DNA from: UBA2336 sp964538575
GTDB lineage: Bacteria > Bacteroidota > Bacteroidia > Cytophagales > Cyclobacteriaceae
NCBI GenBank assembly: GCA_964538575.1
Contig: CAZIGG010000001.1
Location: 1 to 64,000, forward strand
Reading direction: 5' to 3'
DNA length: 64,000 nt
This document shows, in pieces, positions 8,592 through 17,638 of this stretch (position 1 is the stretch's first letter; each line of letters begins with the position of its first letter). The position numbers were made by a program, and so were the translations under genes. A model generated the notes under the pieces. That model saw nothing but the letters and a program-made list of their open reading frames with translations, was not told the origin of the DNA and did not search any database.

Positions 8592-11484
8592 TGCTCTCTT
8601 CGGTAACGATTAGGTCGTTGGTCAGCTTAAGCTTTTTCTGTTGCAGTTGAAGAATCTTTTCTTCCACCGTATTGCGCGTGATGAACTTATACGTAAAGAC
8701 TTTTCGCTTTTGACCGATCCGGTGTGCGCGGTCAACCGCCTGTGCTTCAACAGCCGGGTTCCACCACGGATCGAGGATAAACACGTAATCCGCTTCGGTT
8801 AAGTTCAGCCCCAGGCCTCCTGCTTTTATGGAAATTAAAAACGCTTTTGTTTTCGGATCCTTATTGAATTTCTCAACCTGCTCCTTCCGGTCGGTGCTTC
8901 CGCCATCAAGGTATGCATAGTTGATTTTATTGGCCTTTAAATAGTGCTGAACAAGATTCAGATGTTTCACAAACTGGCTGAACACCAGAACTTTGTGGTC
9001 TTCCGCCATGGCATTCTCCAGCATGTGCGTAATGTCTTCCAGCTTGCCCGAGTCGCCTGAATACGAGGGCTCGATCATTTTCGGGTGGTTCGCGAGCTGG
9101 CGCAGCTTCGTTAATCCTTCCAGGATCATGAAGCGGCTGTTGCCCATGCCCTCTTTATCAATCAGGTCAAGGATTTTTCCGCGATAGTATGATTTCGTTT
9201 CTTCATACTTCTTCTCCTGCTCCGTTGTCATTTCGCAATACTGAATGTATTCAACCTTGGCGGGGAGTTCCGTTGCAACTTGTGACTTATGCCTTCTTAA
9301 AACGAACGGCTTAATAACCGCATTTAACTTTTTCGATTTTGTTTCATCTCCCTTCTTTTCAATGGGCACCTGGAACTCCTGACGGAAATAAGACTGCGTA
9401 CCCAAAATACCGGGGTTGATGAAACTCATTTGCGACCATAAGTCCATCGTGGTGTTCTCCAGCGGTGTTCCCGTCAGCACAAGTTTATGCCTTGACTTCA
9501 ACTCACGCACAGCTTTGGCAATGTTAGAGGACGGATTTTTGATCACCTGCGATTCGTCCAGGATGATGTAATTGAAATAAAATTTCTGAAACAACTCACA
9601 GTCCAGGCGGGTTATACCGTAAGATGTGAGTACAACGTCATATTTTTCGAAACGCTTTACATCCTTATTCCGCAAGGTGCCGGTGTAGTTCAGCACTTTT
9701 AAGTCAGGTGTAAACTTGCTGGCTTCCATCTCCCAGTTATAAATCAACGAGGTTGGCATAATCAAAAGGGAAGGCCCCGATTTTGCTTCCTTCTCGGCCA
9801 GCAGCATGGTTAACGTTTGCACGGTTTTACCGAGACCCATGTCATCGGCAAGGCAGCCGCCTAATTTGTATTCATTCAGAAACCGGAGCCAGTTATATCC
9901 TGCACGCTGATACGGACGAAGCTCCCCTTTAAAACCTTCCGGCAACGGATAACTTTTTATTCCGCTGAACGAATTCAGGGTGCGCAGCTTCTCGCTCAAA
10001 TGAACTTTGGCCAGGTTGCCTTCTTCAAGTTCTTTTACAAGATTCAAATGATGTTTCTTCAGCACGGGCCGTTCCTTATCGCCATGTGTTTCGCTCAGCG
10101 CGAACAGATCGGCATAGCGCGTTAGCCAAGCTTCGGGAATGATCGCGATCTCACCATTCGGAAGCTTAAACTCAACTTTCTTTTTCAGGATAAGTTTGCG
10201 CAATTCCTTAAACGGAATTTCAAAGTCTCCGAATTTAATCCGGGCGTGAATATCAAACCAGTCGATATTCTCTTTTACCTCAACTTCAATAATCGCTTTG
10301 CCAACAAAATACTTCTTGTCGTTACTCTGCGGCTGGCTGACCTCAAAGCCCAGGTTTAATAAATTAACCCGGTTTTCATTCAACCACGAGAACGCTTCTG
10401 ATTTAGGAACAGCCGCATTGAAATCTTTCATCGGCAGCCCGAGCTTTTGCAGCGTATGCAGAAAATTCTTTTCGGTATCTGATTTGCGCGTTACGCGATG
10501 GAATACATAGTCTTTATCGTGTCGCTCTACGGTTACACTAACCGGTACCCGGTTGCGGCCCTGGAAACGATGCTTTCCATATTTAAAGGAAAGATCAAAA
10601 ACGATCTTCCCCGATTCATCACTTTTATCTTCAACCGGGTTGCTGTCAAACAAATCTGCTGCCTGCGAACTGCGTGCGGACACTAATTCTGAAAGGGTAA
10701 GAATGGGCTTTGGATCATACTCGTTTTTGTTGATCTCAAAACCTTTTGCCTCCACATCATCAAACGATGCAATGAGTGGAGCAACAAACCTGTTGTAGTA
10801 AGTTTCTTCCAGGTTCTTCGGGATAACAACAAATTTCTTGCTTAAAAACGGCAGAAGTTTTTTTCCATCCACGTATTTCTCAAAACCATACAATTTTCCG
10901 TTCAGCACCATCCAGGCAGGGCTTTTACACACCAAGTAAGCACTGTCGTTAGGCAAGTCAAGCTTTTTTCCCTGATACGTAATGGTGGGATAGTAATTAG
11001 TCGCTTCATTACCGCGCATGAAATGAAACTGGATGCTGGCTTTGTCGGCCATCACCTCAATTTTTTTCCAGGTTGGTTCGCCATCGCTTCCCATCTCGAA
11101 AAGCATTTTGCCTTTCATAAGTTCAAGCGCTTCTGCCCGCTTAGCTTCGATGTGAATTTCAATCTGCTCCCGCAGCGCTTCGTTGCCTTTTGTTTTATTG
11201 TAAACTTTTGAAAAGAACTCGTCTGATTTCATGGGCTTACCCACGAATTTTTTGATCACCGACTCCTGCTCCATCGTGTCGGTTAGCTTGATCAGTTCAT
11301 AATCACGGTCATCCAGCCCCTTAGAGAATTCACGGGCATTTTTGGAGGAGATATTCTGGTGCTGGAATGTAAGTTTACCCTTCTCATCCAGGTGTACGAT
11401 ATACGATTCGATCAATAGACCCAGGTACTCATGCTGGAACAGCGAGTAGATAATTTGGAACGGCTGGGAGGCAGAGACCTTCAT
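8545..11484 (-). CDS. SNF2-family DEAD/DEAH-box helicase
   Basis: Large Swi2/Snf2 ATPase of 979 residues that would translocate on double-stranded DNA and remodel protein-DNA or transcription complexes. The ATPase half carries motif I (DDMGLGKTVQTL, about residue 545), motif II as DESQ (about 641-644) and LTGTPLENTTMDLW. The second lobe has KVLVFSQFVKHL, KAGGLGLNLTEADYV and the terminal QAVDRAHRIGQ signature. The roughly 500 residues before motif I are an accessory region common in bacterial SNF2 proteins. No methyltransferase, nuclease or other defence partner is adjacent, so a housekeeping role is more likely. Confidence 0.93.
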   Translation of the reverse strand: MKVSASQPFQIIYSLFQHEYLGLLIESYIVHLDEKGKLTFQHQNISSKNAREFSKGLDDRDYELIKLTDTMEQESVIKKFVGKPMKSDEFFSKVYNKTKGNEALREQIEIHIEAKRAEALELMKGKMLFEMGSDGEPTWKKIEVMADKASIQFHFMRGNEATNYYPTITYQGKKLDLPNDSAYLVCKSPAWMVLNGKLYGFEKYVDGKKLLPFLSKKFVVIPKNLEETYYNRFVAPLIASFDDVEAKGFEINKNEYDPKPILTLSELVSARSSQAADLFDSNPVEDKSDESGKIVFDLSFKYGKHRFQGRNRVPVSVTVERHDKDYVFHRVTRKSDTEKNFLHTLQKLGLPMKDFNAAVPKSEAFSWLNENRVNLLNLGFEVSQPQSNDKKYFVGKAIIEVEVKENIDWFDIHARIKFGDFEIPFKELRKLILKKKVEFKLPNGEIAIIPEAWLTRYADLFALSETHGDKERPVLKKHHLNLVKELEEGNLAKVHLSEKLRTLNSFSGIKSYPLPEGFKGELRPYQRAGYNWLRFLNEYKLGGCLADDMGLGKTVQTLTMLLAEKEAKSGPSLLIMPTSLIYNWEMEASKFTPDLKVLNYTGTLRNKDVKRFEKYDVVLTSYGITRLDCELFQKFYFNYIILDESQVIKNPSSNIAKAVRELKSRHKLVLTGTPLENTTMDLWSQMSFINPGILGTQSYFRQEFQVPIEKKGDETKSKKLNAVIKPFVLRRHKSQVATELPAKVEYIQYCEMTTEQEKKYEETKSYYRGKILDLIDKEGMGNSRFMILEGLTKLRQLANHPKMIEPSYSGDSGKLEDITHMLENAMAEDHKVLVFSQFVKHLNLVQHYLKANKINYAYLDGGSTDRKEQVEKFNKDPKTKAFLISIKAGGLGLNLTEADYVFILDPWWNPAVEAQAVDRAHRIGQKRKVFTYKFITRNTVEEKILQLQQKKLKLTNDLIVTEESIMKQLTREDISQMLA

Positions 11485-11584
11485 GAGTACGCACTTTTTC
11501 CGTCATTTTGTGAGAACGGAACTTCCAAGTTAATAATTTTATGGGACAAAAACCTTGAATTTTGCCCCTTTTCATACGCGATCC

Positions 11585-12808
11585 TTACAGGTCGGTTGGG
11601 GAAAAGGTGCGGGTTGCAACCTGTGCGGGGCGATAGGATACCAGAAATGTGATGACTACCATCGCTAACGTGATGTAGAAGAAGTCTGACAAAACCATTT
11701 TAACCGGGTAACCTTCGGTTACCGAATTCTGCATGCCCATGGATACAAGTCCAAAACGCGCCTGGAGAAAGCAAAGGAATGCTCCGCATACGAGACCAAC
11801 CAGTGTTCCGCCCACGGCAATTAACGCACCTTCGGTTAAGAAAATTTTTCGGATATCCGCGCGATCTGTGCCCATCGCAGTTAACAATGAAATGTCTTTT
11901 TTCTTATCGAGTACGAGCATCATCAGGCTAAAGAAGATATTAATGGATGCAATCCCCAACAGCAGCACGCCTCCGCCAAACGCAAACAACTTTTCAATTT
12001 TAAGCAACCGGTAAAGATCTTTATGCTGCTCTTCCAGGGTGAGCACGGTAAAGTTCCCGCCAAGCGCTTTCTTCAGGTTGCTCTGCACTGTTGACGCTTT
12101 TGCGCCTTCTGCCAGTTTTAGCTCGAGGGATGTTCGTTTGTTCCCGTACTTCATTACGTCCCGCGCAAAATCGAGCGGCACGATTATATAGTTCTCATCG
12201 AAGTTTTGAACAATGGAAAAAGCCGAACCTACAATTATATTTCGTTGCGAATAAATCGCTGACGGATCAACCACTCCCGGCTTAATGTCGTTGATATAAT
12301 AGATTTGCAGCGGATGAAGATCATCACCAACCTGTATCGAAAGTGAATACTGAACACCCCGGCCAACAATCGCATAGGGAGTTTCACCGCTTTTCAGTTT
12401 GAGCGTACCCGCTACAATGTTATCATCGATCCGGTGCTGATCCAGAAAATTATCACTTACGCCTTTTAAGGTAATCACCTGGTTCGCTTCGCGATAACGC
12501 GCGTAGGCATAATCTTCAATAACTTCCGTAACGATCTCAACGCCTTTTGCTTTTTTTATGTCAGCCAGCAGCGCATCATTCATTTCGAATGACTTTCCGA
12601 GGGTTGCTTCAATTTTGATTTGCGGATCAAATGATTGATTCAGGGAGCGAAGCAAATCCTCCAATCCATTAAATACCGAAAGAACCATAATCAACGCTGC
12701 CGTGCAACTGGAAACAAGCACCAGCGTTAACCCGGAAATAATGTTGATGAAATTTCTCTTTCGTTTAGAGAACAGGTATCGTTTTGCTATAAAGAACGGG
12801 AAGCTCAC
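11585..12808 (-). CDS. FtsX/LolC-E-type ABC transporter permease
   Basis: Permease of the MacB/FtsX-LolC/E superfamily with the expected topology: one N-terminal membrane segment (about 20-45), a large periplasmic domain (about 50-265), then three C-terminal segments (about 275-300, 325-350, 370-395). MSFPFFIAKRYLFSKRKRNF is a typical Bacteroidota start for this family and uses GTG. A role in lipoprotein release or export is likely by family, but no ATPase gene is next to it. It lies 12 bases downstream of rbfA on the same strand and is probably cotranscribed. Confidence 0.88.
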   Translation of the reverse strand: MSFPFFIAKRYLFSKRKRNFINIISGLTLVLVSSCTAALIMVLSVFNGLEDLLRSLNQSFDPQIKIEATLGKSFEMNDALLADIKKAKGVEIVTEVIEDYAYARYREANQVITLKGVSDNFLDQHRIDDNIVAGTLKLKSGETPYAIVGRGVQYSLSIQVGDDLHPLQIYYINDIKPGVVDPSAIYSQRNIIVGSAFSIVQNFDENYIIVPLDFARDVMKYGNKRTSLELKLAEGAKASTVQSNLKKALGGNFTVLTLEEQHKDLYRLLKIEKLFAFGGGVLLLGIASINIFFSLMMLVLDKKKDISLLTAMGTDRADIRKIFLTEGALIAVGGTLVGLVCGAFLCFLQARFGLVSMGMQNSVTEGYPVKMVLSDFFYITLAMVVITFLVSYRPAQVATRTFSPTDL

Positions 12809-12820
12809 TATCCGGTGCGT

Positions 12821-13201
12821 TTATTCTTCCTCGTCCTTTTTCGAAGCTGCCGGAATACTCAGGTTTTTGAGAAGCGAATCCATGCGTTGCGCATTTTCTT
12901 CTACTTCATCTATGTAAAAAATCAATTCCGGGATTATCCTGACCTGCTTCCGGATTTTGTCGCCCAGCGCCTTTCGGATTTCGCCTTTTCGACCGTTAAT
13001 CTTTTCGAGTACAGCCTGCTTATCCTTAGCCAGCATCATGCTGATATAAATTTTGGCAACACCCAGATCAGGACTGACCTTTACATCGGCAACGGTGATA
13101 AAGGTGTTATCCAGAATCCCGCGCTTATCGCGCTGAAAGATGTCGCTGATCTCCTTTTGAATCAGCCGGGCGAATTTTAATTGTCGGGTAGAGCCTGCCA
13201 T
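12821..13201 (-). CDS. rbfA: 30S ribosome-binding factor RbfA
   Basis: Small KH-fold protein for maturation of the 16S rRNA 5' end and cold adaptation. Recognised by the N-terminal IQKEISDIFQRD, the VKVSPDLGVAKIYISMM core strand pair and the LGDKIRKQVRIIPELIFYID segment. The 126-residue length is normal. It is transcribed toward the permease gene, 12 bases away. A 15-base palindrome TAACTTT-T-AAAGTTA (13202-13216) immediately precedes the start codon; its meaning is unclear. Confidence 0.95.
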   Translation of the reverse strand: MAGSTRQLKFARLIQKEISDIFQRDKRGILDNTFITVADVKVSPDLGVAKIYISMMLAKDKQAVLEKINGRKGEIRKALGDKIRKQVRIIPELIFYIDEVEENAQRMDSLLKNLSIPAASKKDEEE

Positions 13202-13263
13202 TAACTTTTAAAGTTAGAATTTAAAATATTAAAATTAACTTGATGCGCGCTTAAAGTTTCGAA

Positions 13264-14664
13264 GTGTTAGGGTATTTCAGAATTAATGATCCGTATCGGT
13301 TAATCGGCCTCCTGGTCATCATGACACTGTTGTCGTTGCCGCTTTTCATTGATACGCCTGATGTAACCGTTACGGAGCTTAAAAGCTTTGTTGTGGGTGA
13401 GCGTGTAAACGGAGGCCATGGCCTTTACCATGGAACAATTGACAGCACCCCGCCACTAACATCCTGGTTTTACGGTTTAATGGATATGGTTTTTGGCCGG
13501 TCGTTAACGGCTCGTCATATTTTTGCTTTCCTTATTCTTTTCTTTCAAAGTGCTTTCCTGGGTGCCATTCTGATTGACAAGAAAGTGTTTTCAGAGAATA
13601 CATACATTCCTTCCTTGCTGTTTTCATTGCTCGCCTTTGTTTCGTTCGATTCATTGGCACTAACGGGCGATTTGCTCGCCTTTGGAATTCTGCTGCTTGC
13701 ACTCAATAACCTGATTAAAGAAATAGAATTCCGGACACCGCGCGATGAAACTTCCTTTAACCTGGGGATTTTTATCAGCCTCGCTTCGATGTTCAGCTTC
13801 TCGTACGCCATTTACCTTCCCGGTGCAATCATCATCCTGTTGATTTTTACCCGAAGCTCTGTCCGCAAGTACTTGTTGCTGGTTTTTGGATTTGTGCTCC
13901 CGCACCTGGTGTTGATTTGTATTTTTAACCTGAACGGTCATGCGCAGGAGCTATGGCAAAACTATTATGTACATAATCTCAGCTTCCCATCGCACGACCT
14001 GATGTCAACGTCATCCCTGTTGCTGCTTTGTACAATGCCGTTCATTTACCTGTTTGTTTCCTTGTTTATCCTGAACCGCGATGCAAGGCTCACCAAGTAC
14101 CAGTCACAAATTTTTCAAATAATGTTCCTGTGGTTTGTGGTGGCGTTCCTGCAATTTTTTATTGCGTCCGATTTCCGGCCGCAGAGTCTCATTACGGTTC
14201 TTCCGCCTGTCAGTTTTTTCCTAACGCACTTTCTGCTGCTTATCCGGAGAAAAAAGTTTGCCGAAATGAATACGCTGATTTTGCTCACGGGTATTGTAAC
14301 ACTCGCTTATCTCACGCGATACAATCAAATCCCGCAAATCAGTTACGCTGACCTGATGGTAAAGGAAAGCACAACGCCTGTTAAGGATAAAAAAATTCTC
14401 GTGCTAAGCGATCAACAATCGGCCTTTAAGCATAACACGCTGGGTTCAATTTTTTATGACTGGGATTTATCTTCCCCGGTTTTCAGAAATCCGGATTATT
14501 ATGAAACCCTGTTGTTGGTTCACCGGGCGTTCGAAAAAGAAAAGCCTGAAGTAATTATCGATCCCGAAAATTTAATGGCCGGATTTTTTGTCAGGCTTCC
14601 GCAACTGAAAGCTCAGTACGTAAAAACACCGGAAGGGTATGGCTTAAAACCGATCAGCAACTGA
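13264..14664 (+). CDS. DUF6427-like polytopic membrane protein
   Basis: Integral membrane protein of 466 residues with roughly ten hydrophobic segments. It resembles the Bacteroidota DUF6427 family and, more distantly, membrane glycosyltransferases. The N-terminal FRINDPYRLIGL and the following VGERVNGGHGLY segment are the best family marks. The GTG at 13264 puts the FRINDPYR motif at the usual distance from the start. The C-terminal 70-80 residues are soluble. Function is unknown. The final codons and stop are duplicated 400 bases downstream next to rpiB. Confidence 0.72.
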   Translation: MLGYFRINDPYRLIGLLVIMTLLSLPLFIDTPDVTVTELKSFVVGERVNGGHGLYHGTIDSTPPLTSWFYGLMDMVFGRSLTARHIFAFLILFFQSAFLGAILIDKKVFSENTYIPSLLFSLLAFVSFDSLALTGDLLAFGILLLALNNLIKEIEFRTPRDETSFNLGIFISLASMFSFSYAIYLPGAIIILLIFTRSSVRKYLLLVFGFVLPHLVLICIFNLNGHAQELWQNYYVHNLSFPSHDLMSTSSLLLLCTMPFIYLFVSLFILNRDARLTKYQSQIFQIMFLWFVVAFLQFFIASDFRPQSLITVLPPVSFFLTHFLLLIRRKKFAEMNTLILLTGIVTLAYLTRYNQIPQISYADLMVKESTTPVKDKKILVLSDQQSAFKHNTLGSIFYDWDLSSPVFRNPDYYETLLLVHRAFEKEKPEVIIDPENLMAGFFVRLPQLKAQYVKTPEGYGLKPISN

Positions 14665-14687
14665 TCTTGTTCACCTTCATGCTGGCC
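14603..14687 (+). repeat. Left copy of duplicated gene junction
   Basis: This segment covers the last codons of the DUF6427-like gene plus about 25 bases. It matches 15003-15091. The core 14642-14675 is identical to 15041-15074 over 34 bases. The flanks match imperfectly: CAGTACGTAAA and CCGGAAG upstream, TCATGCTGGCC against TCATGCCGGCC downstream. The part encoding the end of this gene is intact here, while the part matching rpiB has decayed. Confidence 0.85.
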
Positions 14688-15052
14688 TTCCGCACAGGAT
14701 AGAGGCATGTATGAGTCAATGTTGAACCGTTTCGCGGTTCATGAGCAGCAATATTTATAGCTTGTTATTTATGTTCAATCCCTTCGGGATTGCAGTCTCA
14801 CTCAAACTGTAACCTGACTTCAGCAGAGGGTCAGCATTTAAAAAACAAATAGAACACGAAAGGCCATAACTAACCCGAACCCCACAGGGGTTCAATATCA
14901 ATAAAACAGTAAAGAGGTAAAACTAAAACAACCCTGAAGGGGTTGAATAAGAGATGTGAATATCTTAATAGGTCATTGAAATTCCACACTGCATAACTTC
15001 AAAACGGAAGCTTCAGTACGTAAATCCCCCGGAAGCTACAGCTTAAAACCGA
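14665..15052. other. Long non-coding gap with REP-like palindromes
   Basis: This is the only gene-free stretch above 300 bases. It holds four short palindromes, listed separately, and the decayed right-hand copy of the DUF6427 gene end. I see no convincing ORF, promoter match or RNA gene. The sequence between palindromes is AT-rich and otherwise featureless. Confidence 0.75.
14723..14945. repeat. Cluster of four REP-like short palindromes
   Basis: Four imperfectly related inverted repeats lie within 223 bases. 14723-14741 is TGAACCG/CGGTTCA with a 5-base loop. 14776-14792 is CAATCCC/GGGATTG with loop TTC. 14877-14893 is GAACCCC/GGGGTTC with loop ACA. 14929-14945 is CAACCC/GGGTTG around a short loop. 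Three share an AACCC...GGGTT core, and the last two are followed by AATA. This resembles repetitive extragenic palindromes spread between genes in Bacteroidota genomes. Convergent flanking genes fit a role in transcription end or mRNA stability. Confidence 0.75.
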
Positions 15053-15091
15053 TCAGCAACTGATCTTGTTCACCCTGCGCTCATGCCGGCC
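15003..15091 (+). repeat. Right copy of duplicated gene junction
   Basis: Counterpart of 14603-14687. On the plus strand it still reads as a damaged version of the DUF6427 C-terminus ending in SLKPISN and a stop at 15061-15063. The same DNA from 15053 onward encodes the intact C-terminus of rpiB on the minus strand. Confidence 0.85.
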
Positions 15092-15487
15092 GCCTTCGAA
15101 GCTTGAATGTAAAAAGCGGTCAAGAATTTTTTCTGCGAGCTCAGACGTTACGTACCGCGCAGGGATGCAAAGCACATTGGCATTATTATGCTGACGGGCA
15201 AGTGCAGCAAGTTCTTCATTCCAGCAGATGGCTGCCCGGATGTGCTGATGCTTATTCGCGGTGATCGCGACACCATTCGCGCTGCCGCATATCAAAAGAC
15301 CTAATTCAAATTCCTTTTTTTCAACAGCCTCAGCAACCGGATGTGCAAAATCCGGGTAGTCGGCTGACTCGGTATTGTAGGTGCCAAAGTCTTTTGTTTT
15401 GTACCCGTTCTTTTCAAGCCACTTCTTCAGGACTTCCTTGTATTCAAATCCCGCGTGGTCGGCTCCTATTGCTAATGTTGGCATCAT
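15053..15487 (-). CDS. rpiB: Ribose-5-phosphate isomerase B
   Basis: Interconverts ribose 5-phosphate and ribulose 5-phosphate in the pentose phosphate pathway. Family marks are GADHAGFEYKE at the N-terminus, the active-site Cys67 in LLICGSANGVAITANKH, and RQHNNANVLCIPAR. The length of 144 residues is standard. The start overlaps the tatC stop by four bases (ATGA), giving tight coupling in a glyA-tatC-rpiB operon. The C-terminus (RRVNKISC) lies in DNA that is duplicated at 14642-14675. Confidence 0.94.
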   Translation of the reverse strand: MMPTLAIGADHAGFEYKEVLKKWLEKNGYKTKDFGTYNTESADYPDFAHPVAEAVEKKEFELGLLICGSANGVAITANKHQHIRAAICWNEELAALARQHNNANVLCIPARYVTSELAEKILDRFLHSSFEGGRHERRVNKISC

Positions 15488-16314
15488 GCTTGGTTTTCCT
15501 GTTCTTCTAATTTGCGCTTTTTGCGCAGAACAACTGCTGAAGTAAAGATACTGATCTCATAGAGAAAATACAGCGGCAAAGAAATGATTGCCAGGCTGAA
15601 CGGGTCGGCCGAAGGTGTTACAACAGCGCCCAGGACAATGATCACCACAACCGCGTGCCTGCGGTATTGACGCATCAAGTTTGGTGTTACCATTCCGATC
15701 TTGGTCAGGAAGTAAACCACAACGGGAAATTGAAATAACAATCCGCAGCCCAGGACAAGGCTGGCCACAGTTGAAACATACGATGTAATGTCAAATTCAT
15801 TTACAATCATGCTGCTCACCTGGTAGGTCGACAAAAACCAGATCGTCATTGGGCTCAGGATAAAGTACCCAAAGGAAATACCCACCAGAAAAAGGCTTGA
15901 AATCGCGAAAACTGCACCTTTTGAGAATTTACGCTCTTTGGTTTCAAGGCCTGGCCGAACAAAGCTCCACAATTCCCAAATAACATACGGAAACGCAACT
16001 ACAAGCCCAACCATAAACGATGCGGTGATCGACATCATGAACTGGCCGGTCATGTTACGGCTTTGAACCTTAAACGGTAAATCTTCAACAACGCAAAGAG
16101 CTTCTTTTGCCCCGGTCAGATCTCCGAGCATGCACATCCATTTAAAGAAGACAAAGTCTATTTGAGCCGGGGCAAATACGATGTAATCAAAAATCTCTTC
16201 AATGTAGGCAAAGGCCAAAATCATCAGCACTACAATCGCCAGCACAGCCCGGATTACATGCCACCGCAATTCCTCGAGATGATCGAGGAATGTCATTTCT
16301 TTTTCACTGCTCAT
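15484..16314 (-). CDS. tatC: Twin-arginine translocase subunit TatC
   Basis: Six-span inner-membrane receptor for twin-arginine signal peptides. The N-terminal MTFLDHLEELRWHVIRA is the canonical TatC motif. SFVRPGLETKERKF and the late PDPFS-like segment (VVTPSADPFS) also fit. The 276-residue length is normal for Bacteroidota. No tatA gene is adjacent; it presumably lies elsewhere. The gene is 16 bases after glyA and overlaps rpiB by four bases. Confidence 0.95.
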   Translation of the reverse strand: MSSEKEMTFLDHLEELRWHVIRAVLAIVVLMILAFAYIEEIFDYIVFAPAQIDFVFFKWMCMLGDLTGAKEALCVVEDLPFKVQSRNMTGQFMMSITASFMVGLVVAFPYVIWELWSFVRPGLETKERKFSKGAVFAISSLFLVGISFGYFILSPMTIWFLSTYQVSSMIVNEFDITSYVSTVASLVLGCGLLFQFPVVVYFLTKIGMVTPNLMRQYRRHAVVVIIVLGAVVTPSADPFSLAIISLPLYFLYEISIFTSAVVLRKKRKLEEQENQA

Positions 16315-16330
16315 CGGCTCCGTTCAATAC

Positions 16331-17602
16331 TTACAAATACAATGGGAATTTTTTCATTAAGGCATTCACCTTTCTTTTAACTGCCTTTAGATTGCTGTCA
16401 TCAGTTGGAGCTTTCAGGGCTTCATCAATCAGGTCAACAACTTTCAGTACATCCTTTTCCTTCAGGCCGCGCGTAGTAATGGCCGGTGAGCCGATGCGCA
16501 TGCCCGAAGTAACAAACGGTGACTGCGTATCAAAGGGAACCATGTTTTTATTGATGGTGATGTCCGCTTTGATCAATGATTCTTCGGCAATTTTTCCGGT
16601 AAGGTTTTTAGAGCGCAGATCAATGAGCATTAAGTGATTGTCGGTTCCTCCTGAAATAATCTTATAGCCTTTCGCAGTAAATGCATCCGACATAGCTTTT
16701 GCATTCTTGGCAACTTGTACGATATAGTCGAGGTACTCGTCAGACAGTGCTTCCTGGAAGGCAACCGCTTTAGCAGCGATTACATGCTCAAGCGGACCGC
16801 CTTGTGTTCCGGGGAATACACCAGAATCCAACAATGAGCTTATCTTCCGGATCTCACCCTTTGGAGTTTTCAGTCCCCACGGGTTATCGAAATTTTTTCC
16901 GACCATGATCAAACCGCCACGCGGCCCGCGCAATGTTTTATGTGTTGTTGTAGTTACGATGTGGCAGTGCTCCATCGGATCGTTCAACAACCCGCGCGCG
17001 ATCAATCCCGCAGGATGTGAAATATCTGCCATTAATAAGGCACCTACAGCATCGGCTGCTTCTCTTAATTTTTTGTAATCCCAATCACGGCTGTAAGCAG
17101 ATGCCCCGCAAATGATCAGCTTTGGTTTTTCGCGCTTTGCTGTTTCAATTACTTTATCAAAGTCAATTGTTCCGGTTTTTTCCTCAACCCCGTAGAATGT
17201 TGGCTGGTAAAGCTTACCCGAAAAGTTTACCGGAGATCCATGCGTTAAATGGCCGCCATGCGAAAGATCGAAACCTAATATCTTATCCCCAGGCTTTAAC
17301 ACAGCCAGCATAACCGCAGCATTCGCCTGGGCACCGGAGTGCGGCTGAACGTTAGCCCATTCGGCCCCGAAAAGTTCTTTTGCCCGGTCAATGGCTAATT
17401 GTTCAATTTCATCCACCACTTCACAGCCGCCATAATAACGCTTGCCGGGAAGACCTTCCGCATATTTATTGGTGAGCACTGTACCCTGGGCTTTCATAAC
17501 CTGTAGCGAAGTGAAGTTCTCGGAGGCGATCAGCTCGATGCCGTGTTCCTGGCGCTGCTTTTCCTTTTCGATGAGGTCAAAAATGACTTTATCTCTTTTC
17601 AT
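16331..17602 (-). CDS. glyA: Serine hydroxymethyltransferase
   Basis: PLP enzyme making glycine and methylene-tetrahydrofolate from serine. The PLP lysine is Lys222 in TTTTHKTLRGPRGG. Other family blocks are NKYAEGLPGKRYYGGCEVVD, VQPHSGAQAN and FPGTQGGPLEHVIAAKAV. The 423-residue length is normal. It is first in the glyA-tatC-rpiB unit, with a consensus -7 element 27 bases upstream. Confidence 0.98.
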   Translation of the reverse strand: MKRDKVIFDLIEKEKQRQEHGIELIASENFTSLQVMKAQGTVLTNKYAEGLPGKRYYGGCEVVDEIEQLAIDRAKELFGAEWANVQPHSGAQANAAVMLAVLKPGDKILGFDLSHGGHLTHGSPVNFSGKLYQPTFYGVEEKTGTIDFDKVIETAKREKPKLIICGASAYSRDWDYKKLREAADAVGALLMADISHPAGLIARGLLNDPMEHCHIVTTTTHKTLRGPRGGLIMVGKNFDNPWGLKTPKGEIRKISSLLDSGVFPGTQGGPLEHVIAAKAVAFQEALSDEYLDYIVQVAKNAKAMSDAFTAKGYKIISGGTDNHLMLIDLRSKNLTGKIAEESLIKADITINKNMVPFDTQSPFVTSGMRIGSPAITTRGLKEKDVLKVVDLIDEALKAPTDDSNLKAVKRKVNALMKKFPLYL

Positions 17603-17628
17603 GGAGTGGTGAGATTATAAATGAAGGC

Positions 17629-17636
17629 CAAAAATA
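17629..17636 (-). promoter_or_regulatory. Predicted -7 element for glyA
   Basis: On the minus strand this reads TATTTTTG, an exact TAnnTTTG match, with its downstream end 27 bases before the glyA ATG. It abuts the GGATTT repeat tract. No good -33 TTG is seen. Confidence 0.5.
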
Positions 17637-17638
17637 AT

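Noticed and set aside
8545..11484. SNF2 helicase as part of a defence island
   Set aside because: Neighbours are an acyltransferase, a lipoprotein-type permease and rbfA; no nuclease, methyltransferase or DISARM-like partner is present.
13202..13216. TAACTTT-T-AAAGTTA palindrome before rbfA as an operator
   Set aside because: It is very AT-rich in an AT-rich gap, where a dyad of this size is expected by chance more often. Noted in the rbfA entry only.
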